Of a DNA stretch of 64,000 nt, positions 23,008 through 34,559 are shown piece after piece (position 1 is the stretch's first letter; every line of letters begins with the position of its first letter). The stretch is from Aralia elata (lineage: Eukaryota; Streptophyta; Magnoliopsida; Apiales; Araliaceae). The DNA is taken from the NCBI GenBank assembly GCA_034770075.1, contig CM068377.1, forward strand, positions 74,165,358 through 74,229,357, written 5' to 3'. Both the position numbers and the translations under genes were made by a program. Under the pieces are notes generated by a model. That model did not search any database, was not told where the DNA came from, and worked only from the letters and a program-made list of their open reading frames with translations.

Positions 23008-25296
23008 AGAAAGCTACCTCCCAAATTGAAGGATCCAGGCAGTTTTACTATACCGTGCACTATTGGTAGCCTATCATTTAGCAAATGTTTATGGGACTTG
23101 GGTGCTAGCATTAATTTCATGCTGTTATCAGTATATACTCAGTTGGGAATTCCTGCACCAAAGCCAATAAACATATCTCTTCAGCTTGTCGATAGGTCAG
23201 TTACTTATCCAAGAGGAATTGTGGAAGACATTCTTATAAAGGTGCATAAGTTCATCTTTCCGGCTGATTTTATCATTCTAGATTTTGAGGAAGATAAAAA
23301 CATCCCTATTATTCTTGGGAGACCGTTTCTAGCCACTGGGAGAACTCTAATCGATGTGCAAAAAGGAGAGCTTACTGTGCGGGTTCAGGACCAAGAGGTC
23401 ACATTCAATGTGTTTAAGGCTATGAAATTTCCTTCAGATGAGGAAGAATGCTTTCAGGTGGATGTGATTGAGCAGTTTGTAAATGATGAGCTTTTGAATG
23501 TTTTGAACAATGATCCATTGGAGACTACACTCTTGGGAGAGTTTGACATGGATGATCCAGATTTGGTTGAATATCTACAGATTTTGGATACAATACCACG
23601 GGGAAGCAAGTTTCAAATCCCGTTTGAATCTCTGGAATGTGCTGAGAATGCTACAGATCGGTTGAGACCATCTCTTGAGATACCTCCTTCACTTGAGCTC
23701 AAACCATTTCCTAATCATCTCATGTATGCATATTTGGGTGAATCATCTACTTTACCTGTCATTATTGCTTCTGTACTTAACGAATTTCAGGAAAGTAAGC
23801 TATTGCGAGTTCTTCGAGAGTACAAAATTTCAATTGGATGGACCATTGCTGACATCAAGGGAATAAGCCCATCATTCTGTATGCACAAAATCTTGATGGA
23901 GAGTGATAGTAAACCCATTGTTGAACATCAAAGGAGGCTCAATCCAATTATGAAAGAGGTCGTGAAGAAAGAAATTTTGAAATGGTTAGATACTGGAATT
24001 ATATACCCCATTTCTGACAGTTCTTGGGTGAGTCCAGTTCAATGTGTACCAAAGAAAGGGGGTATGACTGTTGTGGCAAATGAAAATAATGAGTTGATTT
24101 CGACAAGGACAGTGATCGGTTGGAGGGTTTGCATGGACTACCAAAAACTTAACAAAGCAACCCGAAAAGATCATTTCCCACTACCTTTCATTGATCAGAT
24201 GTTAGATAGACTGGCAGGGCATGGGTACTATTGCTTGTTGGATAGTTATTCGGGCTACAATCAGATTGCAATTGCTCCGGAGGATCAGGAAAAGACCACA
24301 TTCACATGTCCATATGGTACTTTTGCCTTTAGAAGGGTCTCGTTTGGATTGTGTAATGCACCGGCAACTTTTCAGAGGTGTATGATGGTCATTTTCTCGG
24401 ACATGGTGGAACGTAATGTAGAGGTTTTCATGGATGACTTTTCAGTATTTGGGGACTCATTTGACAGTTGTTTGGAAAATCTAGTCATGATATTAAAAAG
24501 GTGCGTGGAAACTAATTTGGTGCTCAACTGGAAAAAATGCCATTTCATGGTGCAAGAAGGGATTATCCTCGGGCATAAAGTGTCATCAAAAGGGTTAAAA
24601 GTGGATAGAGCCAAACTTGAAACAATTAAAAATTTACCACCACCAGTTTTAGTGAAGGGAATTCGCATTTTTTTGGGACATGTCGGGTTTTACAAAAGAT
24701 TTATAAAGGACTTTTCCAAAATCTCAAAGCCTTTATGCAGTTTATTAGAGAAAGATGTCCCATTCAAGTTTGACGAAGAGTGTTTGACAGTATTTGAGCT
24801 ATTAAAGAAGAAATTGACCACAGCACTAGTGATAGTTGTACCGGATTGGTCAAAGCCATTCGAATTGATGTGTGATGCTAGTGACTATGCAGTTGGGGCT
24901 GTTTTGGGACAGCGCAAAGAGAAGGTTTTTCATGCCATCTACTATGCCAGCAAAACCTTAACTGATGCACAGCTCAACTACACCACTGCTGAGAAAGAGT
25001 TGCTTGCGGTAGTGTATGCTTTTGACAAGTTTCGATCATACTTGATTGGAACAAAGGTGATGATATTCACGGACCATTCAGCTATTCGGTATCTAATTGC
25101 AAAGAAAGATGTTAAGCCGAGATTGATTAGATGGATCCTATTGCTGCAGGAGTTTGATTTAGAAATTCGGGACAGAAAGGGAACTGAAAACCAGGTAGCT
25201 GACCATTTGTCTAGATTGGAAAATCTGGGTCATGATAAGGAAGACAGAGTTCTAATTAATGAGTCTTTCCCGGATGAGCAGTTGTTTGTGGTTTAA
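23008..25296 (+). pseudogene. Element A protease, reverse transcriptase and RNase H
   Basis: It is in the same frame as gag, open from 23008 to the TAA at 25294-25296. The protease motif is DLGAS (Asp at about 23095). Reverse transcriptase spans about 24000-24560, with VCMDYQKLNKATRKDHFPLP and the catalytic FMDD at 24427-24438. The thumb/connection has GHVGFYKRFIKDFSK. RNase H at about 24850-25230 has LMCDASDYAVGAVLGQ, TAEKELLAVVYA, FTDHSA and the closing VADHLSRL. All main catalytic acids are visible. The frame is broken only by the stops that bound it, so loss of function may be recent relative to element D. Confidence 0.93.
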
Positions 25297-26595
25297 GGTG
25301 AAATCCCATGGTATGCTGATTTTGCTAACTACTTGGTTAGTAACACACTCCTCCCGGACTTGTCGTGGCAGCAAAAGAAAAAGTTTCTACATGACGTGAA
25401 GAGGTACATGTGGGATAAGTCGTATCTATTCAAACATTGCGTAGATCAAATGATACGACAATGTGTTCCACAAAGTGAGGTTGATAGCATTCTACATCAC
25501 TGTCATGATTCACTATATGGAGGACACTACGGGGGTAAAAAGACAGCCACTAAGGTGTTGCAAGCAGGATTTTTCCGGCCAACATTGTTTAAAGATGCTC
25601 ACCATTTTGTTCAGAGATGTGATAGATGTCAAAGAATGGGGAACATCTCTAAACGACATGAAATGCCATTGAACACAATCCTAGAAGTTGAAGTCTTTGA
25701 CGTTTGGGGAATAGACTTCATGGGACCATTTCCTTCCTCTTTCAACAACCTATACATTCTCTTGGCAGTGGACTATGTATCTAAATGGGTGGAGTCAGCT
25801 GCATTTCCCACTAATGATGCCAAGGTAGTGCTGAAATTTCTACAAAAGAATATCTTCACAAGATTCGGTACCCCAAGGGCAATGATCAGTGATGAAAGGA
25901 ACCATTTTTGCAATAAATACTTTGCAGCTCTCTTGAAAAAATATGGGGTTAGTCATAGAATTGCTATTGCATATCACCCCCAGACCAATGGTCAGGCAGA
26001 AGTCTCTAACTGGGAAGTGAAGAGAATTCTGGAAAAGATCGTCAATCCTACAAGAAAGGATTGGCCAATGAAGCTGGATGATGCACTTTGGGCTTACAGG
26101 ACGGCATACAAAACACCCATTGTCATGTCACCATACCAGCTAGTCTATGGCAAGGCATGCCATCTTCCTGTTGAACTTGAGCATAAGGTATACTGGGCCA
26201 TAAGAAAGATGAATTTTGATCTCACAGCCGCAGGAGAGAAAAGGCTTCTCCAGCTTAATGAACTTGATGAGTTCCGACTGCAGGCTTATGAGAACTCAAA
26301 ATTATACAAAGAAAAAGTTAAAAAATGGCATGACAAGAAGATTATTGACAGGAAATTCGAGCCAGGCCAAGCGGCACTGCTATACAACTCTAGATTGAGG
26401 CTTTTTCCAAGAAAGCTCAAGTCACGTTGGTCTGGGCCTTTCACTGTTAAGCATGCATTTCCTCACGGCGCTGTTGAAGTTTATGGTAATAATCTGGAGG
26501 AATCATTCAAAGTTAACGGACAGAGTCTTAAGCATTATTGGGGTGGAGGCTTCGATCGCCAGAAAACCTCGATCACTCTAGCCGATAAAGCTTGA
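25297..26595 (+). pseudogene. Element A integrase
   Basis: It continues the pol frame after the TAA at 25294. The zinc domain is at about 25490-25640 (HCHDSLYGGHYGG and CDRCQRMG). The catalytic core carries Asp in WGIDFMGPF, Asp in MISDERNHF and Glu in NGQAEVSN, with 35 residues between the second Asp and Glu. The C-terminal domain has RWSGPFTVKHAFPHGAVEV. The stop is at 26593-26595. DER replaces the more usual DGG after the second catalytic Asp, which may be a decay change. No chromodomain is seen. Confidence 0.92.
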
Positions 26596-27777
26596 AGCAA
26601 TGAGAAGTCGGGTCGAGGACTGTAAACCACGCGTTGGATGGGAGGCAACCCCTTATCTATATCCGTATCCTTTATGTTTTGTTGTTATATTTCAATTTCA
26701 CAAGTTACGCATTTTCAAGTTTCTAAGTTTTTAATATTCGTGTTTTGGATAGCTTAGTTGTGCTCTCAATTTGCTCTAAAGGACAATTTTTTGCTCAAAT
26801 TGGCTAAAATATGTTTGGTATGTTGTTTTATGACAGGTTGGGTGAGTTGAGAATGGCCTTGGAATTGAATTGTAAAAAATCAGTTTTTGGGGATACAAGG
26901 GGTTACCACCCCGGCAGTGGTATTTAGCTCATTTTCACCGCCCCGGCGACGAGCTCGCCCCAGCGGCCAACCAAGTTCATTTGCACTGCCCTGGCGCTGA
27001 GCTTGCCCCGACGACCAAACATAAGCTTATTCTACTGCCCCGGCGGTAGACGCGGAATTCAGTTTTTAAAATCCCCTTCCAGGCAGTTTTTTTCCCCCAT
27101 TTTCTTCCTTTTCCCCCATTTTCTTCCTTTTCCTTCACAAACCAAGCTCGGTTTTCTCTCCTAAAACCTCCAAAGCCTATCAAATTCACACCCACACTCA
27201 GTTCCAAACCCCATTTCGCATTAAACACCATTTCACCCGATCGGATTGCAAGTTTAACCCTTCAATTTCGGGGATTTGCTGCTAGGGTTCCACTGTCACT
27301 TTGAAATTGGGGAAAAAGCTTCATTCGAAGTCATCCAGGTATTCTAGTAGGTTTAATTTGTTGTTCAACTTATTGGGTTAGGCTTGCTTCATTGAGTATT
27401 GCATGTTGGCTTGTTTGGCTGAGATTATTAACTGCTATACACTATCAGTGTGGGATTTTCATTGACTGCATTGGTTAAACTGTTAACTACTATTCACTGG
27501 AAACTTGGGATTGTATTGCCATTATTGATTTGTTGGCCTAATTGAGTTTGTGTTGGCTCAATTGGATGTTTGGAATATAGGTATTGCTTGAATTGAATTT
27601 GTTGCAGAGAAATTGAAATATTCAGTGTGAATCAAGTTTGGGGGAAACTGTAGAGGTGATTATCTACTAGTGCACATCAGGTGCTTGGGTATTGGTCCCA
27701 TAGAGGATCTTCGTTACTTGTGCGCTGCTGGGTATTGTTTTTGAGCAGTGGTTGTTGTTTTTGCTGGATTTATAGTC
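26596..27777 (+). other. Element A spacer between pol and env-like frame
   Basis: Non-coding. It contains a GC-rich repeat island at 26895-27055 (CCGCCCCGGCG, CGACGAGCTCGCCCC), partly complementary to the LTR island; a 22-bp direct repeat of ttttcccccattttcttcc at about 27087-27132; and an intron-like stretch 27339-27607 (CAG/GTATTC donor, TTTGTTGCAG acceptor) just ahead of the env-like start. Confidence 0.6.
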
Positions 27778-28952
27778 ATGTCGCCCAAAAGATTCAGGAG
27801 TGAGAGTTCCTCCTCAGCACCAAAGTGGGCCTATGATCACAGTAAATTTGTGAGTGTTGAGGCTGCTGACAGATTCGAGACGTTTGTATCGGGTAAAGCT
27901 CTAACTCCCGAGCGTGGCCTCAAGCCGGAATTTAGGGTTGATGGAGAGATGGGAGATCAGATTACAGAGAGAGGTTGGGACACCTTTACTAATTAGCCCG
28001 AGGCAGCAGTTGTGGCTATTGTCCAGGAGTTCTACGCCAATGCAAAGGACATGCCACCTTACACTGTGACTGTATGGGGCAGGACTGTTCCATTCAGCGC
28101 CCAGGCCATTAATGACTACTACATATTGGAGGTACCTGAGGTCTGCCAGTATTCGGAGTTCATTCGCTCCAATCCCGATTATGATAGGATTGTGACTGAC
28201 TTGTGCAGGCCTGGAACCACTTGGGTAACTAAGGGCAACAGGGGGGTTTAGTTTTCCACAGTAAGGAATTAAGTTTATATGGTAAGATCTGGTTTGCCTT
28301 CCTTTGTGCCAAGCTTATGCCCACCCTACATGTCAGCGATGTAACGAAAGATAGGGTTGCACTGTTATATGCTATAGTCATGGATTATGCTATTGATGTG
28401 GGTCGCATCATTGAGGCTAATATCCGCAGACTTTTGAGGAGCAATGTTCATGGAGGGTTACCTCACCCATCGCTTATATGCGGATTGTGTCGCGCTGCTG
28501 GTGTTCAGTGGTCTGAGGATGAGGTAATTCAACAGCCCTTACTGATCCTAGACCATAAGCTCATTGATAGATACAAAGTTTGGGATCAGGAAGAGTCACA
28601 CCCACGGGGGCGAGGTTTCATCATCCAGGCTCATGCAGACTCAGAGGGGGATCCTGATTCACCTACCGCCTCCAAATCACAGCCTAGAGCTCGTTTCAGC
28701 AGTCAGTTCAGAAATCTGCAAATGCTCACTGATGAACGAGCTAAGAGGCTAGAACGACAGAACTAACGACTGGCAGAGCGGCAGGAGCGGCAGGAGCATA
28801 TGTTCAGTTACACCACGAGCTTCAACGTAGTTTTAGCTGAACAGTTTGCTAGGTTGAACCTAGACGGACCTCCTATCCAGTCCTCAGTGCCCCAGCCATT
28901 ACCTCCCTACCCACCGTCTGACGCTGAGGTTGCTGATATCAACCGACCATGA
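27778..28952 (+). pseudogene. Element A env-like frame (plant transposon protein type)
   Basis: An extra frame downstream of integrase, as in Athila-type elements, where it is called env-like. ATG 27778 starts MSPKRFRSESSSSAPKW. Then come conserved-looking segments including ERGWDTFTN, EFYANAKDMPPYTVTVWGR and INDYYILEVPE, and a C-terminal Arg/Glu/Gln-rich, coiled-coil-like stretch ending in Pro-rich sequence. It is interrupted by TAG at 27994, a frameshift in a G6 run at 28241-28246 and TAA at 28764. I see no clear signal peptide or membrane segment, so an envelope function is not supported by this copy. Confidence 0.65.
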
Positions 28953-30191
28953 CGCCAGACTTATCAGGGAAGTCCTCAGTTTTAAATTCTGTATTCTTTA
29001 GACAATGAGGACATTGTCCCTCTTAAGTTTGGGGGTAGATTTGCTCTTGTAGTAGTCGTATCTAGTAGTTAAGCATGTTTTAATGTTTTATCATGGTAGT
29101 GCATTTATGTTTTATGTTTTAAAGGATTGTTATTGTTAGAAATAATCATGTGAAATATCATCATAATGTCATGTGAAATATCATCAAAATGACTTTTCTT
29201 GCTTTTTAATGGTCTAATTTGAGTTGTTCATAACATTTTGATGATCTCTAAAAAAAAAAAAAAAAAAAAAAATTGCATTTAGGAGGATTGCAGCAGTCTA
29301 TTTTAGGCAGGCCAATGATATGCTATTGTTCTAATTGTTAATGCATTTAATATTATGGATAAGGATTGCAATGTTAGGAATGCTAATTGTTGCTAGTTTT
29401 ATTAAATTTGTGACCTTTTGATCTCATATTGCACGAGTCAATGCTTTGAACTGGTTAGATTTCAATCCAATCCTATGAATAGTGCTCATTAAAGATATGA
29501 AAACCTCTATCACTTGTTGGAACTCAATTATTACAAATAATGCTTCGATGCCTGTCTATATTGCAAGAAATAGTAAAAAATTGACTAAGTGAGAATAATA
29601 GGCAGATATGAGCAATTCTTGTCTAGTTTATTTTTGTGGCCTTTGTCATTCGAACGAGTAAGCCCTTTGGAGTGTCTCTACACTCGGTGCCCTAAAACCA
29701 TCTGGTTTGGGAATCATCGGTAGAAAGTTTGCTACATGGGTGACATTGAAAAGTCTAATAAAGATAGACATTGCACAGTCAAGATTTAGAATAAATAATC
29801 AATGAGATGGAGCATAGAACGCACTCATCGATATTTATATATATATATATAAGAGGAATAATAGTGATAACAAGTGCACAGGAGGGGTGCTTAGAGTTGT
29901 CTATTTATTATCTTATCTTTATTCGCACTGTGGTTCATGGATTGGAATGAAATCTTGATTAATTTGAGCTATTGACTACACACACACACACACGTGAGGG
30001 TTATATTTTTAATGAGATTGGCGTATTGTTACAATCCTGACGGGCATGAATTTGATATTTTGCTGAAATGCTATTTCTTTTCTATTAAAGCCTGATTTCC
30101 ATTTCCTATTTTGGTCTGCTGCTATAGTTTTTAAATCATGCATGTGCATTCATATAGTTAGATTGCTTTGGGTATTTTTATCTATCTTGTT
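28953..30191 (+). other. Element A 3' untranslated region
   Basis: AT-rich, no gene. It contains the first hairpin plus polypurine signal (29001-29037), an A23 run (29250-29272), a short AT microsatellite near 29839-29851 and a CA run near 29981-29994. Confidence 0.7.
29001..29037 (+). promoter_or_regulatory. Internal hairpin plus polypurine signal, copy 1 (A)
   Basis: GACAATG-AGGA-CATTGTC (29001-29018) forms a perfect 7-bp stem with an AGGA loop. After three bases comes cttaagtttgggggta (29022-29037). The same 16-mer forms the 3' polypurine tract of the element at 30214-30229. This copy lies 1.2 kb upstream, just after the env-like frame. Confidence 0.75.
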
Positions 30192-30231
30192 TTTGCTTGA
30201 GGACAAGCAAAGTCTTAAGTTTGGGGGTATT
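30192..30231 (+). promoter_or_regulatory. Hairpin plus 3' polypurine tract, copy 2 (A)
   Basis: TTTGCTTG-AGGA-CAAGCAAA (30192-30211) forms a perfect 8-bp stem with the same AGGA loop as copy 1 but a different stem sequence. It is followed by cttaagtttgggggta (30214-30229), which abuts the LTR. By position this is the plus-strand primer. Confidence 0.8.
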
Positions 30232-31879
30232 TGATGAGTGGATTTTATACCTACGAATTGGTTACCTTTTAGGCTCAATTCTTTGTTGTCTTTGAGTATT
30301 TTTAGTTGTATTTTACTTGTTATTTCATTGATTTTGTAGGATACGACTCTAGATGGGCATTTGTGGAATTATTGGACTTTAGGGGCAAAAGCGTAATTTC
30401 AGCAGATTGGTCCACCGTCGGGGCGGCAAACCCAGGCCAATCTTGCCGCTGGGGCGAAGCAACCACCGGAGTGGTCTCCCCAGGCTTATTTCACAGCCGG
30501 GGTGAACCCACCGCCGGGGCGGTCTCCCCAGGCCTTCTCTACCGCTGGGGCGATGTAACTGCCCGGGCGAGCTCCCTAGGCTATTTCTACCGCCGGGGCG
30601 AGCTCGTCGGGACAGAGGTGCGGCTGGCTTTTGTCGCGTCTACAGGTAGTGGGTATTCGCTAGAGGAAATTCTGGAGCTCGATGGTGACTAGAAGAGAGA
30701 GAATGATCAGTGTATTAGGCATCTAGGGAGTTAATTTCGGATTATCCAAGCTTTGCTATACACATTGGGAGCTAGGGTTTGAGCTAACAAAGAGAAGAAC
30801 AAAAGAAAAGAAAGAACTTCATAGCATCAAAAAGGAGCTGAAGATTGCATTTCTGAGAAAGAAAGCTAGAGAGAAAGATACCAACAAGCATCAATTCGGG
30901 ATTCAATCCAAAAAGGGGTTTTATCTTTCTATCTTCTAGTATTTCATTCTCATTTTGTAATTCCAAAAGCCATGTATTGTAAACTGAATATGATGTTACT
31001 TAGAGCTATCATGAGCTAATTCTTCAATTCTAAGATTCAATGGAACCCAACTCATAGTTTGTTTTGAATGCTCTCTCTTTGAATATTAGTTAGACTCTTG
31101 TGAATTGGAGTTCATAGCCTATGTTTATGGATTAATTGCTTGGCCCATAATTACCTTGGTAATCTATATGAAATTGAGAAATGGAATATAGGTTGAGACC
31201 TAGCTATGAATTTATGTGAAAATTGGATATTCTTATAGGTAATGTATGAGATTATGTGACGTGAGTCTTGTGTATTATTCTCAAGGGTTGATAATTTGAT
31301 TGTATTTAGGATAGACATATACCTAAATACCACATATATCCATTTGAGAATCCTTGCTTAATGATTTTTATTGTGAAAGTTGGTAATTGATAGAGTAGTT
31401 AATGAGATTTTACGTGACATGTATCTTATTGATTGTTCTTGATATGAGATTCTTGCTAGTGTGTAGAATAGAGATATATCTATACACCACAATAGGAAAT
31501 ACGTATTCGACCATCGAGAGAGGCTTATACATACTTGTAATTTCTCGGGTAACAATTCTTGTGTTCTAACTAGTTGATAAAGAGAGAGTTGTGATTTACA
31601 AATGAAGAGTTGGGGGAAATTGTAATCTTAGATCTTTCTATCTTGAATTCTATCTGTGTTTCGTTTAATCCTTGCTTTCTTAATTATCTTTATTTAGTTT
31701 TAATCAACAACAAAATCAAATCACATCATCATTGTTTAAATAAGATTAATTTGTCATGCGATTGGTAATTGGTTGTTATTTGACATAATTCCTCGTGGGT
31801 TCGACACTCTACTTATCTTATATTACTTGTGGACCGCGTATACTTGCGCGTGTTTTATTGATTGCGAAATCGAGTAACA
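30232..31879 (+). mobile_element. Element A 3' LTR (1648 bp)
   Basis: It starts TGATGAGTGG and ends GAGTAACA, followed by TATCT. It is uninterrupted and shows the empty target of B (catgtattgtaaactg near 30971-30986). The GC-rich repeat island is at 30413-30622. Confidence 0.95.
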
Positions 31880-32430
31880 TATCTCTCCTTAGCTCCTACG
31901 TTGAATCTCTCTTGCTATCAAGTTGCTTCAAGTCTTTGCAATTGGCTTTCAAGACTAGGGTTTTTCTTCTAAAAAGTTCAACAACCTTAATACTGATTTA
32001 AAACATCTATTTATAACGTCTGATAAAAATCCTAGCTGAATTAGAAGTCTGAAAATTAATTACACATCAGTTGCTCCATTTAAATAAAAAGTCAAAGTTT
32101 GGTCAACTCCCGAACCAGCGCGACCGCGCTTGAAATAAGCTTGAATGGGGTGCAGCCGCGCTACACTGGCAGACAATTTTTTTTCAACTCTGGAGACAGG
32201 CGCGGCCGCGCTGCTCCCTAGTACAATTTGGGCGCGGTCGCGCTGCTCTCATTTCTTGCAGTTCTTGATTCTTTTGCTGCTACTTTTGCTCAACTACCGC
32301 CAAACCAATTCCTAACATATGTACCCTACAAAAACACATAAAATGCATGAAAAGTAACTACAAACCATGGAAATAAATAATAATCCACATTAATAAATAC
32401 CCGATTCGTAGGTATAAAACCTACTCATCA
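31880..32430 (-). mobile_element. Element C 5' LTR, proximal piece (U3 side)
   Basis: On the minus strand the LTR starts at 32430 with TGATGAGTAGGTTTTATACC, closely related to the A LTR start. It carries a TATA-like CGTTATAAATAG (about 32006-32017) and a GC-rich palindrome array (32117-32243). It ends at the A insertion. Joined with 4746-5613 the LTR is about 1.4 kb. No target duplication for C could be identified because its far end is missing. Confidence 0.85.
32117..32243 (-). repeat. GC-rich palindrome array in element C LTR
   Basis: Four GC-rich words occur in 127 bp: GCGCGACCGCGC (from 32118), GCAGCCGCGC (32152), the perfect palindrome GCGCGGCCGCGC (32200-32211) and GCGCGGTCGCGC (32232-32243). 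The last is the exact reverse complement of the first. Confidence 0.85.
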
Positions 32431-32522
32431 GACACTCAACAATCATATTATTTTTGCACCCAGGCATAAGACATTCACCAATCATATTATCTTTACACTC
32501 AGGTCAAAGATATTCACAACAA
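32431..32522. repeat. 39-bp tandem repeat beside element C
   Basis: About 2.3 copies of a 39-bp unit start at 32431, 32470 and 32509 (gacattcaccaatcatatta...). The array abuts the LTR border of C exactly. Confidence 0.75.
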
Positions 32523-33839
32523 CTTAATTCTTTGATTATTAGTACAAATAACAGTGATATAAAGGATGAACGGAAGTTATAACGATAATAAGATAAAAGA
32601 ATAAACATTCGAGATTTGACATTTAATTTGCTCAGAGTCCAATAATGTTCCAATTTTTAACACGATGTCCAAAAGGTAGAGTCAAATTCAAGAATGATAT
32701 TCAAGATTCATAGTTCAAAAATAACGATTAAGATTTAATAAGAAGGTTCAGGTAAATAAAAAGTTCAAGTGAAATGATATTAGATGAAGCGCAAACTTCA
32801 AAGGAATTTATAATCATTTCAAGAATTATAGAAGTAATACTTATCATAGTAAGTTTAGATTTAGGAGTATGAAAGGAAATGATATCCCTTACCTCAATTA
32901 GCAAGTGACTGGATACTGATTTTTATGAAGTATATCAACCTAAATATATATTTATAATTAAGTTAGTAATTACCTCATATAAGTTTCATGATATACACTA
33001 ACTTGTATATTGTCAAAATTGACTTGATAGTAGAAATTTGTGTACTGTACAAAACAGAGTTTTCAAAATAATTTTTGAAAGAAATGAGTAATATTTTAAA
33101 ACAATCTTCCAGAGAAAACTTTTCAAAATAAATCTTTCAAAAGAAGAGTCTTCAAAAGGAAGAGTTGTAAAAACTGTGTGATGTGTGTGGGTGCTTATAT
33201 AACTTTTATAGAAAAACTCACCTGAACAATTGTTGCACCAAAACTTAAGACAGCCTTAGCACTTTAAAGACACTTACACTAAACGATTTAGAGAGTGAAA
33301 GGAAGGATTAAGCAAGAAAGTTATGAAAATCCTTATGCTTAACCCCTTCTATTTATAGCAAAAACTTAACCCACATCAACATCAACACACGTTTCACATT
33401 TTAGGACACTTTTAATCTATATCGTTCATCACCAATCCACACGCTACAGATTTTAGATAACTTTTAATCTACACCATTCATCACCTATCCACACGTTACA
33501 CATTTTCAGAACACACGTTACACACTTTAGGATTATTCTTACACACGTTTCACACTTTAGGACACACGTTACACATTTCAGGACACAAGTTACACATTTC
33601 AGGATTATTGTTCTTTATTACTCACTATTATTATTATAAATCCATTTTCTATATTATTGTATTAATGTACTAATGTTACAAATATCATGGACTCACAATA
33701 CTGGCAACCAGATGGTTCACAAGAAAGAGGGGGCATTCCGTATAAACGGCGCGCAATTAAATAACCCTTTTTCTCGACATAACTTCTAGACATTGCCAAT
33801 AATACTAACTAATCTAATAATATCATTTCAAATAATATG
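32523..33839. other. AT-rich non-coding DNA
   Basis: No gene seen. A run of imperfect 17-20 bp repeats (cacacgttacacatttcagga) lies at about 33380-33605. The stretch may belong to a decayed LTR, but neither end could be fixed. Confidence 0.5.
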
Positions 33840-34465
33840 AGTTATTGTGTCGTGATAATTATTGATTTAATAATGTGAAATATTGTGCAGTTATTACTGT
33901 GACAATTATTGAGTCAATAATATGAAATACTATGTAATTGTCACTGTAGCAATTATTGAACCAATAATATGAAATATTATGCAGTAACTACTGTGGCAAT
34001 TATTGAATTAATAATATGAAACATTATGTGACTATTACTATAGTAATTATTGAATCAATGATATAAAATATTATGTGGTTGTTACTGTAGCAATTATTGA
34101 ATAAAATACTAAGTGGCTTCTACTATAGCAATTATTGAATCAATAATCAGAAAATATTATGCAATACCGTGTGTTACTGTGGAATATCGTGTACTACTGC
34201 AGAATACCACGTGCTACTGTGGAATAGCGTTTGTTACTGTTCTTTTATTACCAGGTATTTCAACAGTTAACGGTAAAAGTTCTGCCGCCAATTTTTAAAA
34301 AGGTTATGTATGTCGCTTTCTATATCCGACAGTTATTCCGTTGTGGGATCCACCAATGATTGGTTATTTCGGTGCCGTCGTACGAATATTTTCCGACAAA
34401 AAGAATATTCCCCGACATAACGAATATTTCCTGACATAACGAATATTCCCCGACATACTGTTTAT
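33840..34465. repeat. Three adjacent tandem repeats (47, about 21 and 19 bp)
   Basis: First, a 47-bp unit with anchor aattattga at 33858, 33904, 33951, 33998, 34045 and 34092, then a shortened copy at 34130. Second, about four copies of a 20-22 bp unit (gaataccacgtgctactgtg) at 34163-34240. Third, about four copies of a 19-bp unit (cgaatattccccgacataa) at 34382-34462. Confidence 0.85.
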
Positions 34466-34559
34466 TGCAAATATTACTCATAATTTTAACCTTTCATCAA
34501 ATTAACACCTTACTATAAAGAAAAAAAATTAAGCTTTTATTTATTAAAAGTTAGGGTCT

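Larger units (their letters stand above)
5619..31879 (+). mobile_element. Element A: Athila-like Ty3/gypsy retrotransposon, interrupted by B
   Basis: The element runs from the TG of its 5' LTR to the CA of its 3' LTR and is flanked by a perfect 5-bp duplication TATCT (5614-5618 and 31880-31884). Without element B it would be about 12.4 kb, normal for Athila-type elements. Order: LTR, tRNA-Asp primer site, gag, protease, reverse transcriptase, RNase H, integrase, env-like frame, polypurine signals, LTR. The LTRs differ by scattered substitutions, a few percent by eye, so it is not a very recent insertion. Nonsense codons break every coding part. The lineage name is inferred from domain order, primer type and motifs; I could not run a phylogeny. 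Confidence 0.9.

Noticed and set aside
29250..29272. A23 run as evidence of a LINE or retrogene tail
   Set aside because: It lies inside the 3' untranslated region of element A with no reverse-transcribed gene before it and no flanking duplication.
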